NCBI GenBank assembly: GCA_944324255.1
Contig: CALUVM010000003.1
Location: 1 to 64,000 of the forward strand
Direction: 5' to 3'
DNA length: 64,000 bases
Source of the DNA: Candidatus Gastranaerophilales bacterium
GTDB lineage: Bacteria > Cyanobacteriota > Vampirovibrionia > Gastranaerophilales > Gastranaerophilaceae
Position numbers and translations under genes: made by a program. Below the pieces are notes generated by a model. It was not told the origin of the DNA. It did no database searches and was given only the letters and a program-made list of their open reading frames with translations. Below are positions 49,651 through 58,593 of the stretch, one piece after another; the stretch's first letter is position 1; the number at the start of each line of letters is the position of its first letter.

Positions 49651-50667
49651 ATGGCTCTTACAATTAACACAAACATTTCGTCTTTGATTGCACAAAGGAG
49701 TTTAAACAGTGCGACAACTTCATTAAACACTGCTATTGAAAGAATGACTACCGGTTTCAAAATTAACCATGCATCTGATGATGCTGCCGGTTATTCAATT
49801 GCAAACCTGTGGGAAACCCAGTTAGGTTCTCTTGATGTTGCTGCCGATAACGCAGCTACCGGATCAGACCTGTTAACTACTGCAGAAGAAACCTATTCTT
49901 TATTGGTAGGACACTTACAGCGTGTAAGAGATTTGACAGAACAAGCTGCTAACGGTACATACGGTTCTGCTTCCAAAAAAGCCATTCAATCAGAAATTAG
50001 CGCAAGACTTACTGAAGTTAACAGAATTTCTGCTAATGCTGAATTTAACGGCATTAAATTGATGGCATATAATATGGATGGCAATGGTAATGAAGCTGTT
50101 GGTATAACAGAATCAGGTATTGATTTGCAAGTTGGGTTATATGCTGATGGTAACAGTATTATCAACTTAGAAGTAGAATTGTTCTCAAATGCCAGCTTAA
50201 GCGGTCTGTTTGGTGATATTGCAGGCACTACTTCAGCCGGTCATACGTTTGAGGACTTGATTACTGAAGCCGGCGGTAATGCAGACGAATTGGGTACTGC
50301 TGAAAATATCGAAGCTTTTGCTGCAGCATGTGCCGGATTAAAATATAATGATGATAAGACGGACTTCTATTTACAAGACGGAGATGAATACGGTGCAAAA
50401 GAAATGTTAGCATTTCTTGATACTGCAATCGATGAAATTTCATCAAGAGTAACTAAAATCGGTGCGGTTCAAAACCGTGTCGAGTCTGCAATATCAGCTC
50501 TGGATGTTCAATCTCAAAACTTGACATCATCGCTGTCTACACTTAGAGATACTGATATTGCGGAAGAATCTTCAAACTATATTCAAGCTCAAATATTACA
50601 GCAGGCATCTGCAACACTGTTATCTACAGCTAACCAGTTACCTAGCGTTGCATTGAACTTGATTTAG
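49651..50667 (+). CDS. fliC: Flagellin
   Basis: 338 residues, a compact filament subunit. N-terminal D0/D1 is textbook (NTNISSLIAQRSLN, ERMTTGFKINHASDDAAGYSIAN), and the C-terminal ALDVQSQNLTSSLSTLRDTDIAEESSNYIQ ends LPSVALNLI rather than the common LLR. The variable middle is short (about residues 150-250), so the filament surface is simple; the contrast with the enormous cap protein at 485 is striking. GGAAAGGTTGAGAG precedes the ATG. Monocistronic with its own terminator. No fliS, flaG or csrA adjoins it. Confidence 0.97.
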   Translation: MALTINTNISSLIAQRSLNSATTSLNTAIERMTTGFKINHASDDAAGYSIANLWETQLGSLDVAADNAATGSDLLTTAEETYSLLVGHLQRVRDLTEQAANGTYGSASKKAIQSEISARLTEVNRISANAEFNGIKLMAYNMDGNGNEAVGITESGIDLQVGLYADGNSIINLEVELFSNASLSGLFGDIAGTTSAGHTFEDLITEAGGNADELGTAENIEAFAAACAGLKYNDDKTDFYLQDGDEYGAKEMLAFLDTAIDEISSRVTKIGAVQNRVESAISALDVQSQNLTSSLSTLRDTDIAEESSNYIQAQILQQASATLLSTANQLPSVALNLI

Positions 50668-50716
50668 TTTTTAAAAGATATTAATTTGTTGTTGATTGGG
50701 ATATGTACTTATATTC

Positions 50717-50740
50717 GGGCTTGTATTTACAAGCCCTTTT
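50717..50740 (+). terminator. Flagellin terminator
   Basis: Perfect 8-bp stem GGGCTTGT / ACAAGCCC with an ATTT loop, followed by TTTTATTTT. It lies 50 bases after the flagellin stop. Confidence 0.9.
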
Positions 50741-50834
50741 ATTTTGCAGTATTGTATTTCGAGCAAATTAAAAATAATTGTTACTTTTCAATCTTGAAAA
50801 ATTAAGCTATAATCTATCCAGAGAGGCTAAATTT

Positions 50835-52202
50835 ATGAATAAAAGTCCGGTATTTGCAGGAAGTTTTTATCCTGAAAAACCAGAAGAGCTTACAAACCTT
50901 TTAAACTCATATAAACAGGAAATAAAAGAGGAATATAAAAGCAAAGCTATTATTGTACCGCATGCCGGTATAGTTTTTTCCGGCTATGCTGCGATGGCTG
51001 GTTTTCAGCATCTGGAGTTAAGCGAGAATATATTTATAATAGCTCCATCTCATCATGAATCATTTATGAATATTGCACTGCCTGAATATAGTTATTTTGA
51101 AACTCCTCTTGGTAGTTTGGAAGTTAATAACAGACTTATCAAAGATATTGCGGAAAAGTTTCCGTGTCTTATATCAAATGAAGTCTTTGATAAAGAGCAT
51201 TCTATTGAAGTTCAGCTTCCGTTTATTCAAAATTTGTTTTGCCCTCAGGTTCAAAGCGCAATTGATTTTGTTAAAGGGTTGAAGAAGATAGGCAGAAAGT
51301 TAAGAATTGTTCCGGTTCTTGTCGGGGATTGTGATTACAGATTGATTTCTGATTTGATTTCTACATACTGGGAGAACTCTTCATTTGTAATTTCTTCAGA
51401 CTTAAGCCACTATTATACTCAGCAGGAATGCAGGCAGATTGATACATATACAGCAACTATAATTGAAACGGGAAAAATAGAATTTATGCAGAGAGAGCAG
51501 GCTTGCGGGCTTACGGGCATAAAAGGTCTTGTGGATTTTGCTAATAACAATGACTGCTCAATGATTAGGATAATGATGTATAATTCCGGCGACATAAGCA
51601 AAGAAACTGACAAAGTTGTCGGCTACGGCTCATGGTTTATGTATACGGATTCAAGGAATGATTTTATTGAACAATACTGCTCAAAATATATTTTGAGAAC
51701 TGCACGAGAATCAATAGCCGCAGCTCTAAGAGGTGAAGAATATATCCCGAAAGAAATTCCTCCTGTCTTAACTGAATACGGTGCATCTTTTGTTACTTTG
51801 AAGATTAATAACGAGTTAAGAGGCTGTATAGGCTCTGTATATCCTACCAAACCGCTTATATTAGATCTGGTGGATAATGCTAAAAATTCGGCTTTTAATG
51901 ACCCCAGGTTTGCACCTCTAACTGAGGAAGAGTTTGAAAGGGCTGAAATCTCGGTTTCTATCCTCTCTGCAATAGAGCGTATTAATTTTAAGGATGAGAG
52001 AGATTTATTGTCTAAGATTTATCCTCATGGGGTAATTATTGCGGATAGAGATAAACGGGCTGTGTATTTGCCTGTTGTCTGGGAACAGCTTCCGGATAGA
52101 GAAGTGTTTTTAAATTCTTTGAAGGAAAAAGCCGGTTTAAGGGCGGATTATTTTTCAAAATCTCTTGAGGCTTATAAATTTGATGCTATTTATATCTCTT
52201 AA
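50835..52202 (+). CDS. Memo-AMMECR1 fusion (AmmeMemoRadiSam system B+A)
   Basis: 455 residues from ATG 50835 (AGAGAGG upstream); 19 upstream in-frame codons are unlikely. Residues ~1-270 are a Memo-like domain (VPHAGIVFSGYAAMAG, PSHHESF, EHSIEVQLPF, SSDLSHYY) related to extradiol dioxygenases. Residues ~275-455 are AMMECR1 (TLKINNELRGCIGSV, NAKNSAFNDPRFAPLT, ISVSIL). The system normally includes a radical SAM protein, absent nearby; the B12-type radical SAM gene at 13288 is of a different type. The biochemical role of the system is unknown. The stop overlaps the convergent recF end. Confidence 0.93.
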   Translation: MNKSPVFAGSFYPEKPEELTNLLNSYKQEIKEEYKSKAIIVPHAGIVFSGYAAMAGFQHLELSENIFIIAPSHHESFMNIALPEYSYFETPLGSLEVNNRLIKDIAEKFPCLISNEVFDKEHSIEVQLPFIQNLFCPQVQSAIDFVKGLKKIGRKLRIVPVLVGDCDYRLISDLISTYWENSSFVISSDLSHYYTQQECRQIDTYTATIIETGKIEFMQREQACGLTGIKGLVDFANNNDCSMIRIMMYNSGDISKETDKVVGYGSWFMYTDSRNDFIEQYCSKYILRTARESIAAALRGEEYIPKEIPPVLTEYGASFVTLKINNELRGCIGSVYPTKPLILDLVDNAKNSAFNDPRFAPLTEEEFERAEISVSILSAIERINFKDERDLLSKIYPHGVIIADRDKRAVYLPVVWEQLPDREVFLNSLKEKAGLRADYFSKSLEAYKFDAIYIS

Positions 52203-53274
52203 CAGAGCCTTTTTCTACAGAATAAATTTCAACATCTTTAAGGAATTCTTCTTCAAAAAGTAATGTGTCAACCGATGTGATAATTGTCTGTACATCAGAA
52301 TCTATTGATTTAAGGAGATAATTTTGGCGGGTTTCGTCGAGTTCTGCAAGAACATCGTCAAGCAAGAGTATAGGAGAATAACCTGTTTTTTGTTTAATGA
52401 TTTCCAGTTCACCTAGTTTAAGTGCCAGAACCAGAGTTCTTTGCTGACCTTGAGATGCAAATTTTACAGCATCTAATCCATTTATCGTGAATAAAATATC
52501 ATCTCTGTGTGGCCCGACACAGGATTGTTTCCTCCCGAGTTCTTCGGTTCTTCTGGCTCTAAGTTCTTCTCTTAGATAACTGCAGATATTTTCTATTTCA
52601 GATTCAGGACAGGTATATGACAAAGAGAATTCTTCGCTGTCACTTATTACACGGTGTTTATCCGATGAAATCTTTTCTATTTCTTTCAGAAATTTTTTTC
52701 TTAAAAAAATAATATTAGCACCTGTCACAACTATTTGTTCATTGTAAATATCAAGCAGAGTTTCGTCTATATAATCGGATTTTAAAAGGTTATTCTTTTG
52801 TATCCTGATTTTTTCAAATTTAGATAACCTTTCGTCATAAGCAGGATAAATCTGGGAAATTGCCCTATCAAGCCAATCTCTTCTGTCTTGCGGGGCACCT
52901 CTTAAAAGGAGTAAGTCTTTTGTGGAAAACAGGACCGTTTTAACAGTAGATTTAAAATTCTTCGCCGTAGATTTAACTCTGTTTAATTTAAATTCACGTT
53001 TCTTTTCCTGATTATAAGAGTAATCAAGTTCTATTGCAGTATTGTTCTTTTCAATAATTGCGTTTATGTTAAATTCTTCTTTCCCAAATTGAATCAAATC
53101 GGTGAGGGTTGATGTTCTGGGACTCTTTAAATCAGATAAAAGATATATGCTCTCCAGAATATTTGTTTTTCCCTGGGCATTTTTTCCTATAATAAGAGTT
53201 TTTTGTCCGGAAAAATCAATATCAACATCCGAACAATTTCTGTAATTTTTTAACCCCAGTTTCTTTATTCTCAT
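52186..53274 (-). CDS. recF: DNA replication and repair protein RecF
   Basis: 362 residues; ABC-type ATPase that, with RecO and RecR, loads RecA at gaps. Walker A GKNAQGKTN, signature FASQGQQRTLVLALKL, Walker B ILLLDDVLAELD, and the N-terminal KKLGLKNYRN typical of RecF. Length normal. The dnaA-dnaN-recF-gyrB neighbourhood common elsewhere is not present; recF is followed by the end of the Memo-AMMECR1 gene and preceded by a small orphan. Confidence 0.96.
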   Translation of the reverse strand: MRIKKLGLKNYRNCSDVDIDFSGQKTLIIGKNAQGKTNILESIYLLSDLKSPRTSTLTDLIQFGKEEFNINAIIEKNNTAIELDYSYNQEKKREFKLNRVKSTAKNFKSTVKTVLFSTKDLLLLRGAPQDRRDWLDRAISQIYPAYDERLSKFEKIRIQKNNLLKSDYIDETLLDIYNEQIVVTGANIIFLRKKFLKEIEKISSDKHRVISDSEEFSLSYTCPESEIENICSYLREELRARRTEELGRKQSCVGPHRDDILFTINGLDAVKFASQGQQRTLVLALKLGELEIIKQKTGYSPILLLDDVLAELDETRQNYLLKSIDSDVQTIITSVDTLLFEEEFLKDVEIYSVEKGSVKRYK

Positions 53275-53319
53275 ATTAAAAGTATATCATAAGAGAGAGG
53301 GTTTACATTATTTAGCTGA

Positions 53320-53565
53320 TTATTTAAGTAAAGTAGAAACAAATCTGATAGAATCATCAGCTAATTCTTTAACAAAATCTTTAGCGATTTTAGAAAGAGG
53401 TCTTTGGTCGATTTTATCGAAAATAGCATAAATAGGGTCGCCGCCGTTGTTGAATCTCATTTGTCTGTCTTGTTTGTTAAGATAGTAGAAATGATAATTT
53501 TCAGGAATTTCTAAAGCTCCTGCCGGTTTTTTATTTCTTTCAATTGCGTCGTATACTGCTGCCAT
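53320..53565 (-). CDS. Small orphan protein (81 aa)
   Basis: No family recognised. MAAVYDAIERNKKP starts it. A Tyr/Phe-rich centre (ENYHFYYLNKQDRQMRFNNGGDPIYAIF) and an amphipathic C-terminal helix (SKIAKDFVKELADDSIRFVSTLLK, in part) follow. It is soluble, with no cysteine. AGAGAGAG precedes the ATG. The upstream region carries copy 2 of the AT-rich element shared with the 118- and 99-residue orphans. recF lies 45 bases downstream and might be co-transcribed. Confidence 0.75.
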   Translation of the reverse strand: MAAVYDAIERNKKPAGALEIPENYHFYYLNKQDRQMRFNNGGDPIYAIFDKIDQRPLSKIAKDFVKELADDSIRFVSTLLK

Positions 53566-53594
53566 AATTTTGCTCTCTCTTAATTAAATAACTC

Positions 53595-53611
53595 TTACAT
53601 ATATATAAAGT
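53595..53611 (-). promoter_or_regulatory. Shared upstream element, copy 2
   Basis: Minus strand ACTTTATATATATGTAA, within a longer TATATACTTTATATATATGTAAG context, ending 29 bases before the ATG at 53565. Identical over 17 bases to copy 1. Confidence 0.65.
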
Positions 53612-53746
53612 ATATAACTTCCAAAAAATTGCCTTTTTTGTTTGTTAATATTAAGAAATGTGAAGATTGTTTAAATTTAAACAATCAAGGGTGGTATTTA
53701 TATAAATATGAGTTATAATATATATAGAAGATTTAGAGGGTTTATT

Positions 53747-54241
53747 ATGGCTGAACAGAATTACAGAATAGGTATTGGATATGATATTCACCGCCTAAGT
53801 GAAGGTAGAGAACTAATTATAGGCGGTGTTAAGATTGATTATGAAAAAGGACTATTGGGTCATTCTGATGCCGATGTTTTAGTTCATGCTATTATTGATG
53901 CGCTGTTAGGAGCTGTTGCTTTTGATGATATAGGAACCCTTTTCCCTGATACGGATGACAGGTTTAAAGATGCTGATAGTGTTCTGTTGCTGGAAAAAGT
54001 ATATGACAAAGTAAGAGACGAGGGGTATTGGATTAATAATATTGACTCTAATATTATTGCAGAAGCCCCTAAAATGATGCCTTACATTCCAAAAATGAAG
54101 AGCATACTGGCTTCTGTTCTCGGTTTATCTCCTACAGATATTTCAATTAAGGCAAAAACAAAAGAACAGCTTGATTCTGTAGGCAGTAAAATGGCTATTG
54201 AAGCTCACGCTATTGTATTATTAGAAAAAATCCACGACTAG
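53747..54241 (+). CDS. ispF: 2-C-methyl-D-erythritol 2,4-cyclodiphosphate synthase
   Basis: 164 residues from ATG 53747 (AGAGGG upstream); 13 codons of in-frame upstream sequence are probably untranslated. MEP pathway enzyme forming the cyclic diphosphate intermediate of isoprenoid synthesis. Metal ligands GYDIHRL (DxH) and LGHSDADVLVHAI, the DIGTLFPDTD segment and KAKTKEQLDSVG are intact. Isoprenoid supply serves uppS. The stop overlaps the convergent histidine-kinase gene by four bases. Confidence 0.97.
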   Translation: MAEQNYRIGIGYDIHRLSEGRELIIGGVKIDYEKGLLGHSDADVLVHAIIDALLGAVAFDDIGTLFPDTDDRFKDADSVLLLEKVYDKVRDEGYWINNIDSNIIAEAPKMMPYIPKMKSILASVLGLSPTDISIKAKTKEQLDSVGSKMAIEAHAIVLLEKIHD

Positions 54242-55500
54242 TCCTGCGGAATATCTACAATAAAGGTTGATCCGTTATTAATTTCACTAATTAAGGAAAT
54301 TTTGCCTCCGTGAAGTTCGACGAGTTCTTTTGTAATGGTTAAACCCAAGCCCGTAGAGCTTTCTTTTTTCGTGTAAGCACTATCAAGCTGTACGAATTTA
54401 GCAAAAATTTTACCGTGATATTTTTCGTCAATCCCGATTCCGTTATCGTGCACCACAAGCTTGAAACTCTTTGGATTTGATGCTGCCATTATATCGACTT
54501 CACCATTCTCCGGAGTAAATTTTATAGCGTTAGAAACCAGATTATAAAGTATTTGTTGTATTTTTTGATAATCGGCAAAAACTTCAAAATCGGCAGACAT
54601 ATTTTTAGTTATTTTTATATGTTTTTTATCTGCAAGAGGAGAAACTATATTGCAAACCTCATCAATCGCTCTGGATATCCAGAAGGTGCTTTTTACAATT
54701 TTCATTGCACGAGCTTCAATTTTTGACATATCAAGGACTTCATTAATCATTCCGAGTAAATGCGTAGCCGAAATTTTTATATCATTAACATATTCCGCCT
54801 GTTTGTGGTTTAAATTCCCGTAGAGATTAGCTCCTAATATATCAGAAAACCCAAGAATGGAATTTAGCGGCGTCCTTAATTCATGTGAAATATTTGCGAG
54901 GAACTCATTTTTAACCTTGTCTGCTTCCAGAATCTTCTCATTCTGTTCTTTTATAGTTTTATAAGCTTCATGCTTTTCATAAATACCGTCTTTAAGAGCT
55001 TTTAATTGAATCTTAAATACATCTGAAAGTTCCAAATCTTTAAGTACATAAGATAGAATGCAGGCAGACGCATTAAGCAAATCCAAATCGGATTCTTTAT
55101 AGTAATCAATTTCTTTTTTAGCAAGCAGGATTGCCCCGAAAACTGTTGATTTTATAGAAATTTTTGCAAGAATATAGGACTTTTTCTTAAGCTCTGAAAG
55201 CCCTACAGCTTTTATAAACTCAGCATCCGGCAGTAAAATTTCCGAATCTGAAGTATAAATCGAACTTTTAAGTTTTTGCGTAAGCTTAAAAGTATCATTA
55301 ATTTTATAGTTAGCGTGAGTTTTGTAAGTATATTTTAGCTGCAAACTTTCAGGGTTGAGAAAATAAATAAACCCTTCATCAAACCCGATAACCTGTTCGA
55401 GTTTAGTGAAAATAGTCTGCCCGCTTTTATCAGAATTTAAGTTAATCTCAAAAAGAGAAGGTATTAATTTTAAGAATTTGTCAGATGTGAGTTTTGACAT
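54238..55500 (-). CDS. Soluble GAF-containing sensor histidine kinase (orphan)
   Basis: 420 residues with no transmembrane helix, so cytoplasmic. An N-terminal GAF-like sensor (~15-155) and a short coiled coil precede HisKA (NISHELRTPLN, ~203) and HATPase_c (LVSNAIKFTPENG N-box, DNGIGID, FVQLDS, GLGLTITKELVELHGG). The phospho-accepting His and the ATP boxes are intact. No response regulator is adjacent. It lies 49 bases downstream of the SNF2 helicase gene on the same strand. Confidence 0.93.
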   Translation of the reverse strand: MSKLTSDKFLKLIPSLFEINLNSDKSGQTIFTKLEQVIGFDEGFIYFLNPESLQLKYTYKTHANYKINDTFKLTQKLKSSIYTSDSEILLPDAEFIKAVGLSELKKKSYILAKISIKSTVFGAILLAKKEIDYYKESDLDLLNASACILSYVLKDLELSDVFKIQLKALKDGIYEKHEAYKTIKEQNEKILEADKVKNEFLANISHELRTPLNSILGFSDILGANLYGNLNHKQAEYVNDIKISATHLLGMINEVLDMSKIEARAMKIVKSTFWISRAIDEVCNIVSPLADKKHIKITKNMSADFEVFADYQKIQQILYNLVSNAIKFTPENGEVDIMAASNPKSFKLVVHDNGIGIDEKYHGKIFAKFVQLDSAYTKKESSTGLGLTITKELVELHGGKISLISEINNGSTFIVDIPQD

Positions 55501-55549
55501 TTTTCCACCTACTACTTGACACTACACGGTTCCTGTACATCCCGCCCCT

Positions 55550-58534
55550 CTAGCCGGCTGATAGAGAGAATATTTCGTAAATTTCTTCGTCTGAGAGTTC
55601 TGTAATAATCTTTTCTCCTTCGTAGACTGCAAGGTCGGCGAGTTCTTTTTTAGACTTGAGCATCTCATCAATCTTTTCTTCAAAAGTGCCGAGTGTGATA
55701 AGTCTATGCACCATAACATTTCTATCCTGACCGATACGATAAGTACGGTCGGTTGCCTGCTCTTCTACAGCCGGATTCCACCAGAGGTCATAATGGATAA
55801 CATTTGTAGCACTTGTTAGGTTTAGACCTGTTCCGCCGGCTTTTAGAGAAAGTATCATGACTTTTCTATCGTCGTTATTTTGGAAATCTTCAATAAGGGT
55901 TTCTCTTTGCGGAACGGTCAGAGAACCATGGAAGAATGACGGCTCTGTCAGGCATTCTTCGGTAATAATTTTAGTAAGCAAATCTCCCATTTCTTTATAC
56001 TGTGTAAAAATAAGAGTCTTTTCGTTATTATCAATGATGCTTTGAACCAGATCAACACACTTTTCGGCTTTACCTGAAAGTTCTTTCGAGGTGCCGCCGC
56101 TTTTTAAAAACTGGTAAGGATGGTTACAAATCTGTTTTAAGGCTGTAATGAGTTTAAAAATATTACCTCTTCTGTTAACCCCTGTAAAACCGCTGATTTT
56201 TTCCATCATCTCATTAAGAGTTTTTTCGTATAAAATAGCCTGAGATTTTGCAAGATAGCAGTAATCATTAATAACCATTTTATCCGGTAAATCGGAGATT
56301 ACGCTTTTATCAGTCTTTAACCTTCTCAGAACAAACGGTGATACCGAGAGTTTGAGTTTTGAAGCTCTGGCTTTTTCTTTAAATCTCTCAATAGGAATTG
56401 CGTAACTTTTCTGGAACTCTTTCATTGAGCCTAAGTAGCCTTTATTAATAAAATCAAAGATGCTCCATAATTCCGTAAGTCTGTTTTCAACCGGAGTACC
56501 GGTCATAGCAATTTTTATATCGGATTTTAAAGCTTTTATTGCAATTGTCTGCGCTGTATCAGGGTTTTTGATATTCTGAGCTTCATCTACAACAACCATT
56601 CCCCATGTATTTTTCTTAAGCTCTTCCACGTCTATTCTCATAATAGCGTAAGTTGTGAGAATAACATCATTTTTGAGGTCAAGTTTTCTGTCCAGACCAT
56701 GGTAAGTTGTTGTTTTAAGAGAAGGGGCAAACATCTGAAGTTCTTTCATCCAGTTCCCCATCAGAGTTGTAGGACAAATAACAAGGACAGGATTTTTGAG
56801 TTTACCTTCTTCTTTGAGTTTAAGAATAAGACTTATTACCTGAATTGTTTTACCTAAGCCCATATCATCTGCCATACAGCACCCGAAACCTTTGGAAATA
56901 TTTGTCCAGAGCCATTTTAGTCCTGTCATCTGGTATGGTCGGAGTTCTCCGGTTAAACCTTTCGGTTCAGTAACTTCAACCGGTTTTGCAAAATCTTTAA
57001 TAACATTTGCATAAGCTTCATCATAGTTAAAATCATAGTTTTGAAGCTGACCTGACATTGATGCGTGAATAAGTTCAAGCCTTGTCATTTTCTTATGATT
57101 AGCATTCATTATCTGTTCATAGAGCTTTTTGCCCTCAGCTTTATCTACAAGAATATATTTACCTTTGTATTGAATAAGTCCGTCGCTTTCTTCCACAAGT
57201 TTGTTAAACTCTTCCAGCGAGATTTTTTCATCTCCGAGAGCAACTTCGTAAGAAAATTCAAGAATATCATCCAGAGAAATTGCACTGCTTGAAACGGTAT
57301 TAAATATAGCCATCAAATCATCAGAGCGGGCCGCTTTGACTTTAGCATTAATAGAGGCCCTAGGAATAATTATATTTGTAAGCTCTTCCGGCAGAATTAC
57401 TTCAATCTGGGCTTTCTGCAGATAATAAGCTGTCTGGGCAATAAGCTTATATACCTCATTAAGATTCATTATAAGAGAAAGCTTCTCTTCATCCTCAAAA
57501 AGAGTTTCCAGCTCCGGCATATAACGAAGTGCGTAATTAAGCTGTTTTTCAACAATCTTTCCGATATCTTCTGTGGCTAAATCCCAAATTTTATCTTTGT
57601 GGTACAAATCATCAATGAGAATAGTTTCGCCTGTTTTACGGTTTTTAATATGAATTTTAAACTCAAACTTATCATCACTAATCTTGCTGACTTTAAAGAA
57701 CGGAATTAAATCATATTTACCTAAATACAGTTCATCAAACCATTGAGCAATATTTTCCGCAACATCTTTACCCTTTAAAAGACATCTTTGCTCCAAATCC
57801 TTTACCATATAATGACCGGATTTAATATCCTTAAATCTGTAAGCTTTAATTCCCAAAAACTTGTATATTAAATAGTTTAAATATTCTCTTACAAAGTTTT
57901 CGACAAAATCTTTTGGCTCTCCTCCTTCAATAAACAAGTTTTCAGGGATATTCTTTTCAAGTTCATTAATAATTCTAGCCGATTCCTGATTGGAAACAAT
58001 AGGTTCATACACTATTCTGAAAGAGCCGCCGGAAGCACCATCTCTTCGTTTAACAGTCGGGATAAAATAAAGTTTTTCAATAAGTTTCATTACAAAATGA
58101 GTAAGCTTATTAAAGTATGCAAAAGTCTGTGTAAGGGATGAAAAATCCACAATTTCTCCAAATCCGCCAAAATAGTCCAAAACCAAATCTAGCGGCATTA
58201 CATACCCCATCTGACCTTTAACCTCTTTCGGAGTAAATCTGAACATTGAACCTTTGGATTTTAAGTAGAATTGAAAATTGTTTGTAGGTGTAACAAAGAA
58301 AGAAAGTTTGCCGTTCTGATTTATCAAAAAGAAATCCGTATTCCTAACAGGGGAATTAGGTGATAAAAATATCCCCTCAAACTCGTCTTCCACAAGCTGA
58401 TAAATTAAGCTCAATGTATACCTGAAATCCTTATTCTTAAACCCGTTAGGATTTTCACTAAGGTTATAGAAAAATTCATCAATATTATTTTTCTTTAATG
58501 ATAAATCTATGTCTAAAGCTTCTGCGTTTCCCAT
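55550..58534 (-). CDS. SNF2-family DEAD/DEAH-box helicase
   Basis: 994 residues. An N-terminal ~480-residue bacterial SNF2-associated region is followed by SNF2_N with ADDMGLGKT (Walker A, ~555) and VVDEAQNIKN (DEAx box, ~650), then Helicase_C with SLKAGGTGLNLT and QATDRTYRIGQ (motif VI). These are double-stranded-DNA translocases linked with transcription or repair; bacterial members such as RapA release stalled RNA polymerase. Length is typical for the bacterial subfamily. It follows the gpmI terminator. Confidence 0.93.
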   Translation of the reverse strand: MGNAEALDIDLSLKKNNIDEFFYNLSENPNGFKNKDFRYTLSLIYQLVEDEFEGIFLSPNSPVRNTDFFLINQNGKLSFFVTPTNNFQFYLKSKGSMFRFTPKEVKGQMGYVMPLDLVLDYFGGFGEIVDFSSLTQTFAYFNKLTHFVMKLIEKLYFIPTVKRRDGASGGSFRIVYEPIVSNQESARIINELEKNIPENLFIEGGEPKDFVENFVREYLNYLIYKFLGIKAYRFKDIKSGHYMVKDLEQRCLLKGKDVAENIAQWFDELYLGKYDLIPFFKVSKISDDKFEFKIHIKNRKTGETILIDDLYHKDKIWDLATEDIGKIVEKQLNYALRYMPELETLFEDEEKLSLIMNLNEVYKLIAQTAYYLQKAQIEVILPEELTNIIIPRASINAKVKAARSDDLMAIFNTVSSSAISLDDILEFSYEVALGDEKISLEEFNKLVEESDGLIQYKGKYILVDKAEGKKLYEQIMNANHKKMTRLELIHASMSGQLQNYDFNYDEAYANVIKDFAKPVEVTEPKGLTGELRPYQMTGLKWLWTNISKGFGCCMADDMGLGKTIQVISLILKLKEEGKLKNPVLVICPTTLMGNWMKELQMFAPSLKTTTYHGLDRKLDLKNDVILTTYAIMRIDVEELKKNTWGMVVVDEAQNIKNPDTAQTIAIKALKSDIKIAMTGTPVENRLTELWSIFDFINKGYLGSMKEFQKSYAIPIERFKEKARASKLKLSVSPFVLRRLKTDKSVISDLPDKMVINDYCYLAKSQAILYEKTLNEMMEKISGFTGVNRRGNIFKLITALKQICNHPYQFLKSGGTSKELSGKAEKCVDLVQSIIDNNEKTLIFTQYKEMGDLLTKIITEECLTEPSFFHGSLTVPQRETLIEDFQNNDDRKVMILSLKAGGTGLNLTSATNVIHYDLWWNPAVEEQATDRTYRIGQDRNVMVHRLITLGTFEEKIDEMLKSKKELADLAVYEGEKIITELSDEEIYEIFSLSAG

Positions 58535-58552
58535 ATCACTCCCTATTTAAAC

Positions 58553-58587
58553 AAAGGCTTGAAATACCAGAAGGTATTTCAAGCCTT
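58553..58587 (-). terminator. gpmI terminator
   Basis: A 15-bp stem (AAGGCTTGAAATACC / GGTATTTCAAGCCTT) with a four-base loop separates gpmI from the SNF2 helicase gene. Confidence 0.92.
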
Positions 58588-58593
58588 AATAAT

